From positions 166,512-230,511 of the IMG/VR virus record IMGVR_UViG_3300029922_000001: DNA of 64,000 bases; one strand, given 5' to 3'. This DNA comes from a virus. The notes under the pieces were generated by a model, which ran no database searches, was not told the origin of the DNA, and was given only the letters and a program-made list of their open reading frames with translations. The position numbers and the translations under genes were made by a program. This document shows positions 21,586 to 30,122 of this stretch, one piece after another. Each line of letters begins with the position of its first letter. Positions within the stretch are counted from its first letter, which is position 1.

Positions 21586-23424
21586 TTGAATCCTAATGAA
21601 TTTGTGATTTTCCAAACTCCTAAAAAGGCAGAAGAAATTGTAACTTCTAAAGTGTATCATCATTTTGATGGATTTCTTTATGAAGTTGCGGCTACCACAG
21701 ATACATTTATGGGTATTAAGCCTAAAAACATTGAACAAGAATGCGCAATGCAATTGTTAATTGATCAAAGAATCCACATGGTTTGTTTGTCAGGAAAAGC
21801 AGGTTCAGGAAAAGCACAACCTCTATATTCTCAGGTTTTAACTCCAAGTGGATACGTTGAAATGGGTGATTTAAATAAAGGAGATTTTGTAATTGGTGAC
21901 GATGGTTTACCTGCTGAAGTTTTAGATATTTACCCACAGGGTAAAAAAGATATTTATAGAGTTTATTTTTCAGATGGCTCTTTTACAGATTCTTGTGATG
22001 AACACATTTGGTCCGTAAAAGATGAGCAGGATAGAAATTATAAAAGAGAATATCGTGATTTAGAGCTTAAAGAAATAATGAAAAAAATTAAAGGTCATGA
22101 TGGTAGAAAAAACTATTCCATACCATTAGTGAAACCTGTTATTTTTGATGAAAAACAGCATGTAATAGATCCTTATTTGTTTGGGGTTTTATTGGGTGAT
22201 GGTTGCATGAAGTTTAATGGTGTTTATTTATCCACTTCTGATAGTGAAATTTTAGAAAGTTTTAAACACTTATTGCCAAAAAACTATTATCTTCAACACT
22301 CTGATAAATATGATTATAGAATTAATAACATAAAAACACCTGGAGTTAAACAGGAAAACGTTATACAGCAAGAAATTATTAGACTTAATTTAAAAGGATC
22401 TTCTTCTATTGATAAATTTATCCCTAATGAATATAAGTTCGATTCTGTAGAAAACAGAATTAAACTACTGCAAGGACTAATGGATTCTGATGGTACTTGT
22501 GATAAATCTGGTCAGAGTATAATCTTTACAACAGTATCTTCTAGATTAGCAGAAGATATGGAGTTTATTGTCAATAGTTTGGGTGGTGTTATTAAAAGCA
22601 CCAATCAATATAAAAAATACAAATATAAAGGTGAAATGAAAATTGGTAAAAAATCTCATATATTAACTATAAGCTTGCCGATAGATATCAGTCCATTCAG
22701 ACTTAGTAGAAAAAATAATCTTTATATTAATAAATCTAAATATTTACCTTCAAGATATATTACCGATGTTGAATTTATTGGAAACATAGATTGCCAATGT
22801 ATTTATGTTAATAACGAAAGTCATAGATATGTTACAGATAATTTCATTGTTACTCATAATACAATTCTTGCTCTAGCTGCTGCAATGGATCAAATAAACG
22901 CTGGTGTCTTTAACAAAATAATTGTTATTAAACCAATTGTTCCAGTTGGTGGTAAAGATATTGGTGCTTTACCTGGTGATAAGTTTGAAAAATTAGCACC
23001 TTGGCTTGGACCTATTAGCGACAACTTCGCTCAATTATGTGGTAATTTTGGTTTTCATGGTGCAGACACTTTTGAAGCAGCAGTTAAGGATGGTTTAATT
23101 GAAGTAGAAGCAATGGCTTATATTCAGGGACGATCTATTCCTAAAACCGTTATTCTTGTAGATGAAGCACAAAACTTAACTCCTAGAGAAGCTAGAAACA
23201 TTGTGGAACGTTGTGGAGAGGGTAGTAAAATCATCTTACTTGGTGACGTTTCTCAAATTGAAAACAATTATCTTGATAAAGAAAGTTGTGGTTTAGCTCA
23301 TGCTATGAATGGTACTAAAACACAAGATATTTGCGGTTGTGTAACATTAAAATCAGTTACTAGAAGTCCTCTTGCTGCTATTGCTAGTGAGATTTTCTCT
23401 TCTCCCGAAGCACAAGGTAGGTAA
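21586..23424 (+). CDS. phoH: PhoH-family ATPase precursor containing an intein (612 aa)
   Basis: After removal of the intein (residues 77-425) the protein is 263 residues: a PhoH P-loop ATPase with Walker A split exactly between K76 and T426 (GKAGSGK / TILALAAAMD), IVIKPIVPVGG, Walker B KTVILVDEAQNLTPREA, IILLGDVSQIEN and a C-terminal SVTRSPLAAIASEIF. PhoH proteins couple ATP hydrolysis to RNA unwinding; paired with a PIN domain they act as RNA helicase-nucleases. The only good start in frame is TTG 21586, without a Shine-Dalgarno; translation could depend on coupling or read-through from the PIN gene. Activity requires protein splicing, because the P-loop is interrupted. Confidence 0.88.
   Translation: MNPNEFVIFQTPKKAEEIVTSKVYHHFDGFLYEVAATTDTFMGIKPKNIEQECAMQLLIDQRIHMVCLSGKAGSGKAQPLYSQVLTPSGYVEMGDLNKGDFVIGDDGLPAEVLDIYPQGKKDIYRVYFSDGSFTDSCDEHIWSVKDEQDRNYKREYRDLELKEIMKKIKGHDGRKNYSIPLVKPVIFDEKQHVIDPYLFGVLLGDGCMKFNGVYLSTSDSEILESFKHLLPKNYYLQHSDKYDYRINNIKTPGVKQENVIQQEIIRLNLKGSSSIDKFIPNEYKFDSVENRIKLLQGLMDSDGTCDKSGQSIIFTTVSSRLAEDMEFIVNSLGGVIKSTNQYKKYKYKGEMKIGKKSHILTISLPIDISPFRLSRKNNLYINKSKYLPSRYITDVEFIGNIDCQCIYVNNESHRYVTDNFIVTHNTILALAAAMDQINAGVFNKIIVIKPIVPVGGKDIGALPGDKFEKLAPWLGPISDNFAQLCGNFGFHGADTFEAAVKDGLIEVEAMAYIQGRSIPKTVILVDEAQNLTPREARNIVERCGEGSKIILLGDVSQIENNYLDKESCGLAHAMNGTKTQDICGCVTLKSVTRSPLAAIASEIFSSPEAQGR
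21814..22860 (+). mobile_element. Class 3 intein with LAGLIDADG homing endonuclease
   Basis: 349 residues inserted in the PhoH P-loop. It begins with Ala instead of Cys or Ser (AQPLYSQVLTPSGYVEMGD) and ends FIVTHN before Thr. The block B segment is CDEHIW with His140 and Trp142 (precursor numbering); block F is CIYVNNESHRYVTDNFIVTHN with Cys405. Trp in block B, Cys in block F and Thr at +1 are the WCT triad of class 3 inteins, which start splicing from the internal Cys. Between the splicing blocks are two LAGLIDADG-type motifs (LFGVLLGDGC and LLQGLMDSDGT), so the homing nuclease looks intact. Confidence 0.9.
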
Positions 23425-23473
23425 TTTTTATACACTTTATAGAAAATAAATCTTTAAAGTGTATAATTGAATT

Positions 23474-26023
23474 ATGGCAATTGGTGTTAATTGGGTAGTT
23501 TATAATAATAGCGCGAATGTGGGCACTAATCCTACAATTGTAGATTATATTAATTTTACAACAGACTCTCCCTTACCCACAAGTACTACATGGTCTACAC
23601 CAGTGTCTTTTGGTTTTCAAGCAGTTAGTGCGAATCTTAGTAATGTCAATCTTTGGGCAAATAAAAACATTATTGATAGAAATACGTTAAAATTTATTGA
23701 TATGTCTCCTAAGCTGTCTGCACCAGCAGGGTCGGTAACATTAAATTTTGGCGGTTCAGGTTCTTTGACTGGATCTTATTTTTACGCTGTTACTTTTGTG
23801 ACCGCAACAGGTGAAACAAACTTGGGTGGAATTAGCAGTATTAGTCTTACAGCACAACAAGTTAATATATCAGCTATTCAGATTGATTCATCTGGTTTAG
23901 CTATTGCAAGAAATATATATAGAACCACTGCTGGTGGATCAACTTATCATTATTTAACAACGATTGCAGACAACACAACTACTACGTTTACAGATAACAT
24001 TCCTGACTCGAATCTTCCTACAATTGATTCTACAACAATTAGTAATACCACAGGATTGAATTTTTATAAGCTTAAAGCTTTAGATTTAGATGCACCATAT
24101 ATTTTTCAAGTAGATTATGCAACTTCGGCTGTATATCCATTTTTTGAAACAGGTAATGTAGATCAATATGCAACATTGGGGACTCCTGTCACAGCGGCTA
24201 GTTTTATTATTGATGGTATTACCATTTCTACATCAATAACAGGCAGTAAAATTATATTACTTAAAAATCAAGGTTTTCCAGGTGTACACGATCCAATTAC
24301 TAATGGTGTTTATGTTCTAAATCATGGTTCTGGAACGTATACACTTACCAGACACCCTTTCTTTAGTACACATTTTAATTATTTAACTGATGTTAAGATA
24401 CAAGTGAATGGTGGAACTACGAACGCTGATACGTTTTGGGCGTTATCATTCTGTGCTGTTGATCAATTTTCACCACCATCCCCAAGTGCTAGTTTTAATC
24501 CTTTAAATATGGAATTTATTGCTTCCAGTTTATCGTCTGCCGCAAATGCGATCAGTGTTTATGCGTATCAACTAAGAAAGCCAACAGAAGCTTATGTTCC
24601 ATATCCTACTTGCTCTATTAATATTGAAACGAATTTAACAACTGATAATTTAAGTGATTTATATACTGTTAATCTTCCATTGCGCCAACAAGGTGTTAAT
24701 TTAAGTAATAATGATGAAATTATTCTTTCTGGTCAAACTAATACTATACAAAATGGGTCTTATTTGGTAACGAATGTTAATTCCATTAATCAAACTTGTA
24801 ATTTGTCTAGAAAAACATCTACTAGTGAATTTTTAGCACCTGGTTTTAGTTTGATTTCAGGCGAAGGTGTAAATAAAGGTTTGTCAAGTTGCTTGTTTGC
24901 TTCTTGTGTTCCTCAAGAATATTTAGTGGCTAATTTACGTTTAACTAGTGCGGAAAATGCATTAACAGGTGGCAGTTATACTCCAAATGATTTAGTGTAC
25001 AATACTGCATTAATTGGCTGGAATAGTGTTTCGGTTTGTTATCAATATGACACCACAACGGTTGCTTCTAGTTTCACAGGTCAAAATTCATTTATATTGG
25101 TCACTTCCGAACCATATGGCGGTTATTATGTACGTGTTGGATCATCTGCTATATTTAAACAGCATAATCCTTATCCTTTATGGCACATGGTAGTGAAATA
25201 TGTATACACTCAAAGTGGTGTATACACTCGCACTGATCAAGTGTCTTCATTTACTTCAGGTAGCGTTACTATACCAGTAGGCTATACAGTAAGTTACCTT
25301 AATGATAAGGTGGTAGATCCTCTAGGTAATTCTACTAATCCATTTAGGGTGTCTTTAAACACATTTAATCATTATGAAGCAGTACAATACACTCCAGTAT
25401 CAGGCGATACAATTGCACCACCATCTCCTGCTATTCCAGGCTTTCCAAATGCTTTTGTATTAACAACAACCAATCCACCAGAGTTTAACTTCGTACAATG
25501 GGCGGCTACCGCAACACCTACAGCAAGTGAAATCAATACTACATTTACAATTTACTATGTTGAGTCATCAACATTAGATCAAAAACAATTTTACATACCA
25601 TATAGCAGCACAGTATTAAAAACTGAAGGTGCGTATTTATTTAATCCTATATATGATTTTAGATACGTAACCTATTATGATGGAACCAACTATTATTGGT
25701 TTACATGGGAAATAAATACAATGACAGATAGCACTACTATTTGGCATCCGTTTTTTGTGTTCCGCAATGACGTTTTTGGTTTTACTTGTAAAACTTTATA
25801 CCCTTCGGATTACGTTGATATATCTGATGTTTTTGGAAATCCTTTGATGTTGAATTTTTGGAATTATGCTCCTATTATTTCTGATAATGCTTTAACAAAT
25901 GGCACGTTTAGCATGGACGTAAATCAAAAATCATACTCAGGAAGGTATTTAATGAGCTATCAACAGCCACCAAATGGCAATTATCACTTAACATTAAACG
26001 CAACTTTAAATAATTCTATTTAA
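23474..26023 (+). CDS. Virion/tail protein with an Fn3-like module (849 aa)
   Basis: A large Ser/Thr/Asn-rich beta protein (MAIGVNWVVYNNSANVG...). Residues ~95-185 form a module (GSYFYAVTFVTATGETN ... ARNIYRTTAGGSTYHYLTTI ... TTTFTDNIPD) that recurs twice in the fibre gene 46731-51953. The remainder has long beta stretches with aromatic residues and resembles adhesin or baseplate-attached proteins. Start: ATG 23474 is 6 nt after TATAAT (23462-23467) with no Shine-Dalgarno. It heads a transcript with the next two genes. The virion assignment is by composition and shared modules. Confidence 0.65.
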   Translation: MAIGVNWVVYNNSANVGTNPTIVDYINFTTDSPLPTSTTWSTPVSFGFQAVSANLSNVNLWANKNIIDRNTLKFIDMSPKLSAPAGSVTLNFGGSGSLTGSYFYAVTFVTATGETNLGGISSISLTAQQVNISAIQIDSSGLAIARNIYRTTAGGSTYHYLTTIADNTTTTFTDNIPDSNLPTIDSTTISNTTGLNFYKLKALDLDAPYIFQVDYATSAVYPFFETGNVDQYATLGTPVTAASFIIDGITISTSITGSKIILLKNQGFPGVHDPITNGVYVLNHGSGTYTLTRHPFFSTHFNYLTDVKIQVNGGTTNADTFWALSFCAVDQFSPPSPSASFNPLNMEFIASSLSSAANAISVYAYQLRKPTEAYVPYPTCSINIETNLTTDNLSDLYTVNLPLRQQGVNLSNNDEIILSGQTNTIQNGSYLVTNVNSINQTCNLSRKTSTSEFLAPGFSLISGEGVNKGLSSCLFASCVPQEYLVANLRLTSAENALTGGSYTPNDLVYNTALIGWNSVSVCYQYDTTTVASSFTGQNSFILVTSEPYGGYYVRVGSSAIFKQHNPYPLWHMVVKYVYTQSGVYTRTDQVSSFTSGSVTIPVGYTVSYLNDKVVDPLGNSTNPFRVSLNTFNHYEAVQYTPVSGDTIAPPSPAIPGFPNAFVLTTTNPPEFNFVQWAATATPTASEINTTFTIYYVESSTLDQKQFYIPYSSTVLKTEGAYLFNPIYDFRYVTYYDGTNYYWFTWEINTMTDSTTIWHPFFVFRNDVFGFTCKTLYPSDYVDISDVFGNPLMLNFWNYAPIISDNALTNGTFSMDVNQKSYSGRYLMSYQQPPNGNYHLTLNATLNNSI

Positions 26024-26033
26024 TAAAAGGTAA

Positions 26034-26576
26034 ATGAATGATGGTTTGAGAATAGAAATAATAGTTGGAGGACAATGCGAACTAATGTCTAATTTGAAGG
26101 AAGAATTTTTAAATACACTGATGGAACTTGCACCAGATGTTGATGGGTTTGATGAACAAGAAAGCATCATACATCTAGCTATCTCTAAGTATAATAAAAT
26201 TACATCTAATAAAAGGGTGAGCGGTAAGCTTACATCTAAAATTAAAGAATCACAAATTGTAGATTCGTTACTTTATGCTCTAGATACTTATGAAGATAAA
26301 TCTGTCATTGCTAATAACTCAACAAAAGATTTAGATCGTATATTAAGACAGGCTTATAGAAACTCAGATAATATTGGCTTTGACTTAGTGGATGACAATA
26401 AAGATTTACATGTTTTCTTTGACGAAGAAGGTGTTGATGATCGTGATGAAGACGTGGAAGATGATGAAAATTATACTATTCACGACGAATTGCATAATTC
26501 AGACAATAATAAACTCGAAGATTGCTTTGAGAATTTAGTTGGTGGAAAACACAGAAGTAACTGGAATATAGTTTAA
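26034..26576 (+). CDS. Acidic hypothetical protein (180 aa)
   Basis: Starts MNDGLRIEIIVGGQCELMSNLKEEF; an internal ATG at codon 18 preceded by GGAGG (12 nt) is an alternative. The C-terminal half is very acidic (EGVDDRDEDVEDDENYTIHDE). The N-terminal half is helical. Its stop overlaps the ATG of the next gene (TAATG), so the two are translationally coupled. Acidic small proteins in virion operons are often scaffold or assembly factors, but nothing specific is seen. Confidence 0.5.
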   Translation: MNDGLRIEIIVGGQCELMSNLKEEFLNTLMELAPDVDGFDEQESIIHLAISKYNKITSNKRVSGKLTSKIKESQIVDSLLYALDTYEDKSVIANNSTKDLDRILRQAYRNSDNIGFDLVDDNKDLHVFFDEEGVDDRDEDVEDDENYTIHDELHNSDNNKLEDCFENLVGGKHRSNWNIV

Positions 26577-27376
26577 TGAGTTTAATTGATTTACGTTTAG
26601 TATATGCACAGGCACAAGCGCCACAACAACCTATGCCAGAAGATCCAATGGCAGCAATGGGTGCTGACCCAATGGGAATGGGTGGAGATCCTGCAATGGG
26701 CGGTGGAGATCCAATGGCAGCAATGGGCGGTGCTGGAGGCGCACCACCAGGTGGAATGGATATGGGAATGGGTGGAGGCGGTGAAGGAACTGCTGAAATG
26801 GCAAACCCACAAGGTGCTGATCGTCAAGAAATTGGTGGACCACTAAATGAAGTTGCATTAGTACTACACGATTTTGATATTCAGCAAAAAGTAGAAACTA
26901 CAGGTAAAGATCCAGCTAAATTAGCTCAAGAAATTTGGATAGCTTATGGTGGTGATAAAACAGGTGGAGTAGTACCAGGTAGAGTAGGACAAAGAGATCC
27001 TGATCAAAATGTACCAGAGGATCAAATTGAAGCAGAAAGACAATCTACTGAAGATACTCGTTGGGATAGATTACCTAGAGGTTTAAATATTGCACAAGTT
27101 ATTTTAGGTTCAGATGATCCTCAAGATAAAGCAGATCCACAAGAAGCTTTTAATACACTGGAAAAGCTTTGCCAAGGTATGTTGATTAGTTCCGCACAAA
27201 GTTTAAATCCTGTTTATCAAAAAGCTTATGGTGCCCCACCCCCTGCTGCTGGTGGTGGAGGAATGCCTACTGCCAGTGTTAAATATTGGTATAAATTAGC
27301 AAGCAAGTATGATCGTGGTAATAAATTGCGTTCAGCCGATTTAGTAGATAGAATGCTTGCCGCTTATTTAGTTTAA
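26576..27376 (+). CDS. Met/Gly/Pro-rich low-complexity protein (266 aa)
   Basis: Residues 15-80 are a low-complexity run of Gly, Met, Ala, Pro and Asp (repeated DPMAAMG and MGMGG units). Residues 90-190 form a charged domain (LNEVALVLHDFDIQQKVETTG, LAQEIWIAYGGDK). The C-terminus is a basic amphipathic helix (SVKYWYKLASKYDRGNKLRSADLVDRMLAAYLV). The WYKLA element recurs as WYKIA at the start of the 62176-62850 protein, hinting at a shared docking signal. It is coupled to the preceding gene. Function unknown; a virion or scaffold role is a guess. Confidence 0.55.
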   Translation: MSLIDLRLVYAQAQAPQQPMPEDPMAAMGADPMGMGGDPAMGGGDPMAAMGGAGGAPPGGMDMGMGGGGEGTAEMANPQGADRQEIGGPLNEVALVLHDFDIQQKVETTGKDPAKLAQEIWIAYGGDKTGGVVPGRVGQRDPDQNVPEDQIEAERQSTEDTRWDRLPRGLNIAQVILGSDDPQDKADPQEAFNTLEKLCQGMLISSAQSLNPVYQKAYGAPPPAAGGGGMPTASVKYWYKLASKYDRGNKLRSADLVDRMLAAYLV

Positions 27377-28072
27377 TTTAAAAAATTGATCTGAATTCAA
27401 ATCATTATTAGTATTGCAGTAGCCAACATTATCTTTATTGGCATATGATGGAGTCATTGTTGTTATATGAATATCAGTCCACATAATAAGTCCCTTTGCA
27501 CCATTTCTTGCTTGGAATGTAGGGTTTCCAAAAGAAGAAGGAATAAAATAAGGATTGCCTATTACTTGATTTTGATTCATTAACGCGGTAGTTCCAAAAG
27601 CTATTGTTGATGATGGGTAAGATATTTCTTCTAAACCTACACCTTTATAAGTTAAGGTTATTGTTGGTAATTGAGGACTTAGATAAAAATAGTTATAGCC
27701 ATAACCATTAAATCCAATCCAGTCCATTATGTGATTATTAAATAATGGATCTTGATTAATAGCTTTTGATTTAGTATAAAGAGATAAAATTCCTTGATTA
27801 TAGTCTAATACACCATTTTGGTATTTAGCCCACCAAAATATAGAGGTATTGGTGGAGTCATCAAATATGGCAAATGGCATTGTGTTTTCATCATAATCAC
27901 TATTGTATAGTTGCCAAGCGTAACCGATTTGTTTTAAATTAGAGGTTGATTGCGTCATTAGTGCTTGTCTTTTGACGCTACTGAATACAGGAAACAAAAT
28001 CGCGGCTAATAAACACAAAATTGTGATTACCGTCAGTAATTCGATCAACGTAAAAGCCTGTTTTTTGTTCAT
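27368..28072 (-). CDS. Prepilin-type (pseudopilin-like) protein, 234 aa
   Basis: The N-terminus MNKKQAFTLIELLTVITIL is a type IV prepilin leader: a short basic stretch, cleavage before Phe, Glu at +5 and a hydrophobic helix (LTVITILCLLAAILFPVF), followed by SNLKQIGYAWQLYNSDYDE, the conserved segment of prepilin-like proteins abundant in Armatimonadota and Planctomycetes. A host prepilin peptidase would process it, placing it in the inner membrane or in a pilus or secretion fibre. The position before the cleavage site is Ala rather than the usual Gly. The C-terminal domain is beta-rich. A TATAAT on the minus strand about 27 nt before the ATG may be its promoter. It overlaps the end of the convergent gene by 9 nt. 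Confidence 0.85.
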   Translation of the reverse strand: MNKKQAFTLIELLTVITILCLLAAILFPVFSSVKRQALMTQSTSNLKQIGYAWQLYNSDYDENTMPFAIFDDSTNTSIFWWAKYQNGVLDYNQGILSLYTKSKAINQDPLFNNHIMDWIGFNGYGYNYFYLSPQLPTITLTYKGVGLEEISYPSSTIAFGTTALMNQNQVIGNPYFIPSSFGNPTFQARNGAKGLIMWTDIHITTMTPSYANKDNVGYCNTNNDLNSDQFFKLN

Positions 28073-28211
28073 GGTGTTGTTTTCTGAGGCAATATCTGTA
28101 TTATACCATGTTTTTCAGTCACTAATGAAATTTATTTTTTAGATTTTTTCTTAAAAATCAGTTAAAACAAGGCACAGTGATGGAAAAAATCGCTATACTG
28201 ACTTATAGAAC

Positions 28212-30122
28212 ATGAACGAAAACAAAGTTAATAAATATAATGCGTCTAATATTGAAATTCTAGACGGGTTAGACCCTGTAAAACGTCGCCCTGGAATGTA
28301 TATTGGCGATACTGGAGAAAGAGGATTTCATCATCTTTTTAAAGAGGTTCTAGATAACAGCATTGATGAAGCTATGAATGGTTATGCTACAAGCATACAC
28401 ATTAAGCTACATGATGATGAACGAACCATAGAAATTAGAGATAATGGGCGTGGAATTCCAGTTGATATTCATCCAGACCGTGGAGTTAGTGCGCTTGAAG
28501 TCATTTTAACCACTTTACATGCTGGTGGAAAATTCAATAACGATTCCTATAAGGGTGGTGCTGGTGGTTTACATGGAGTTGGTATTTCGTGTGTTAATGC
28601 ACTTTCTGAATTTTTAGAGGTTGTTGTTCAACGTAAAGGTGAAGGCGTTTTTTACCAAAAGTATGAAGAAGGTATTCCCTGTGCAGATGTTCGTAAAATT
28701 AAAGAAGCCACAGCACAAGGTACTTTGGTTAAATTTAAACCAAGTGCCAAGTACTTCAAAAGCTTAACCTTTGACGAAAACAAAATTAAAGATTTTCTTC
28801 AAGAAGCCGCATTTCTTAATGCTGGATTGATTTTAACTTTTGTTAGTAAAAAACACCCAGAAGGATTAAAATTCCAATTTTCAGGTGGTATTTCTGATTA
28901 CGTTAAATCATTAATGGTTAATGTTGATGGTGTATACCCAACTGAGCCTGTAATGATTAAAGGAAAGTTGGACACTATTTCTGTTGAAGTTGCTTTTCAA
29001 TATTCCAATAAGGATGGTGAGTATATCCATTCTTTTGCAAACAACATTAGAACTATAGATGGTGGTTCACACGTTTCTGGTTTAAAGAAGGCATTTACTC
29101 GTGTGGTTAACAATCAAGCATTAAAGCAAAATATTCTCAAGGAAAAAGATGCTAAATTAGCTGGTGAAGATATTAGAGACGGTATTTTAGCTGTCGTTAG
29201 TGTTCGTTTACCACAAGCACAATTTGAGGGTCAAACTAAAAACAAATTAACTACAACTGAAGCCGAAACAGCTTTAAATACTGTTGTTGGAGAGGCGTTA
29301 ACTACTTTCTTTGAAAAGAATCCTTCTATTCTTAAATCTATTACAGAACGTGCTATTACTAATCAGAAGGCTAAAGAAGCAGCTAAGAAAAGTTTTGATA
29401 ATGAAAAGAAAAAGGGTGTCTTAAAATATAATAGACCTGAGAAATTGAAAGATTGTATTTCTAAAAAGACAGAAGAGAGAGAATTGTTCTTAGTTGAAGG
29501 TAATTCAGCCGCTGGTAGTGCTACTGATGGTAGAGATAACTATACACAAGCTGTTTTGCCAATTAAGGGTAAGATTATTAATGCCGAAAAGACTGATTTT
29601 GAATCTCTTTTTGCTAATAAAGAAGTTCAATCACTGATCGCTTCGATTGGTACAGGAATTCAGACTGACAAAAATGATAAATTCAATATCAATGATTGTA
29701 AGTACAATAAAATCATTATTATGACTGATGCTGATATTGATGGCGCACATATTGCTATTTTACTTTTGACTTTCTTTTGGAGATATATGAAACCTCTTGT
29801 GGAAGCTGGTAAAATATACTTTGCTCAACCACCTTTATATAAAACTACCCTCGGTAAAGATATTAATTATTTTTGGGATCAAGATTTGATGCAAAAGCAC
29901 TTAAATAAAAACCCAAAGGCATTTTTAACACGCTTTAAGGGATTGGGTGAAATGAAGTCAGGAGAGCTAGGTTCTACTACAATGGATAAGCGTTTTAGGA
30001 AGTTAATTCAGATTACAGCACTTGATGCCCAACAAGCTGACGAAACATTGAGTATAGTAATGGGTAAGGATGCTGCTCCAAGAAAAGCAATGATTATAGA
30101 TTACACAAAGGATGGAAATTAA
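28212..30122 (+). CDS. Type IIA topoisomerase, ATPase subunit (GyrB/ParE-like)
   Basis: 636 residues, the usual length of ParE or a short GyrB. The GHKL ATPase has E45 and N49 (LFKEVLDNSIDEA), DNGRGIP (77-83) and GGLHGVGISCVNALS. The TOPRIM domain near 425-510 has the EGNSAAGSA glutamate and TDADIDGAHI, ending with the GyrB tail (RFKGLGEMKSGEL, TMDKRFRKLIQI). With the A subunit it makes a transient double-strand break and passes DNA through it, changing supercoiling or unlinking replicated DNA. Its stop overlaps the ATG of the A subunit (TAATG), a tightly coupled pair. A TATACT box lies 12 nt before the start. Confidence 0.95.
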   Translation: MNENKVNKYNASNIEILDGLDPVKRRPGMYIGDTGERGFHHLFKEVLDNSIDEAMNGYATSIHIKLHDDERTIEIRDNGRGIPVDIHPDRGVSALEVILTTLHAGGKFNNDSYKGGAGGLHGVGISCVNALSEFLEVVVQRKGEGVFYQKYEEGIPCADVRKIKEATAQGTLVKFKPSAKYFKSLTFDENKIKDFLQEAAFLNAGLILTFVSKKHPEGLKFQFSGGISDYVKSLMVNVDGVYPTEPVMIKGKLDTISVEVAFQYSNKDGEYIHSFANNIRTIDGGSHVSGLKKAFTRVVNNQALKQNILKEKDAKLAGEDIRDGILAVVSVRLPQAQFEGQTKNKLTTTEAETALNTVVGEALTTFFEKNPSILKSITERAITNQKAKEAAKKSFDNEKKKGVLKYNRPEKLKDCISKKTEERELFLVEGNSAAGSATDGRDNYTQAVLPIKGKIINAEKTDFESLFANKEVQSLIASIGTGIQTDKNDKFNINDCKYNKIIIMTDADIDGAHIAILLLTFFWRYMKPLVEAGKIYFAQPPLYKTTLGKDINYFWDQDLMQKHLNKNPKAFLTRFKGLGEMKSGELGSTTMDKRFRKLIQITALDAQQADETLSIVMGKDAAPRKAMIIDYTKDGN

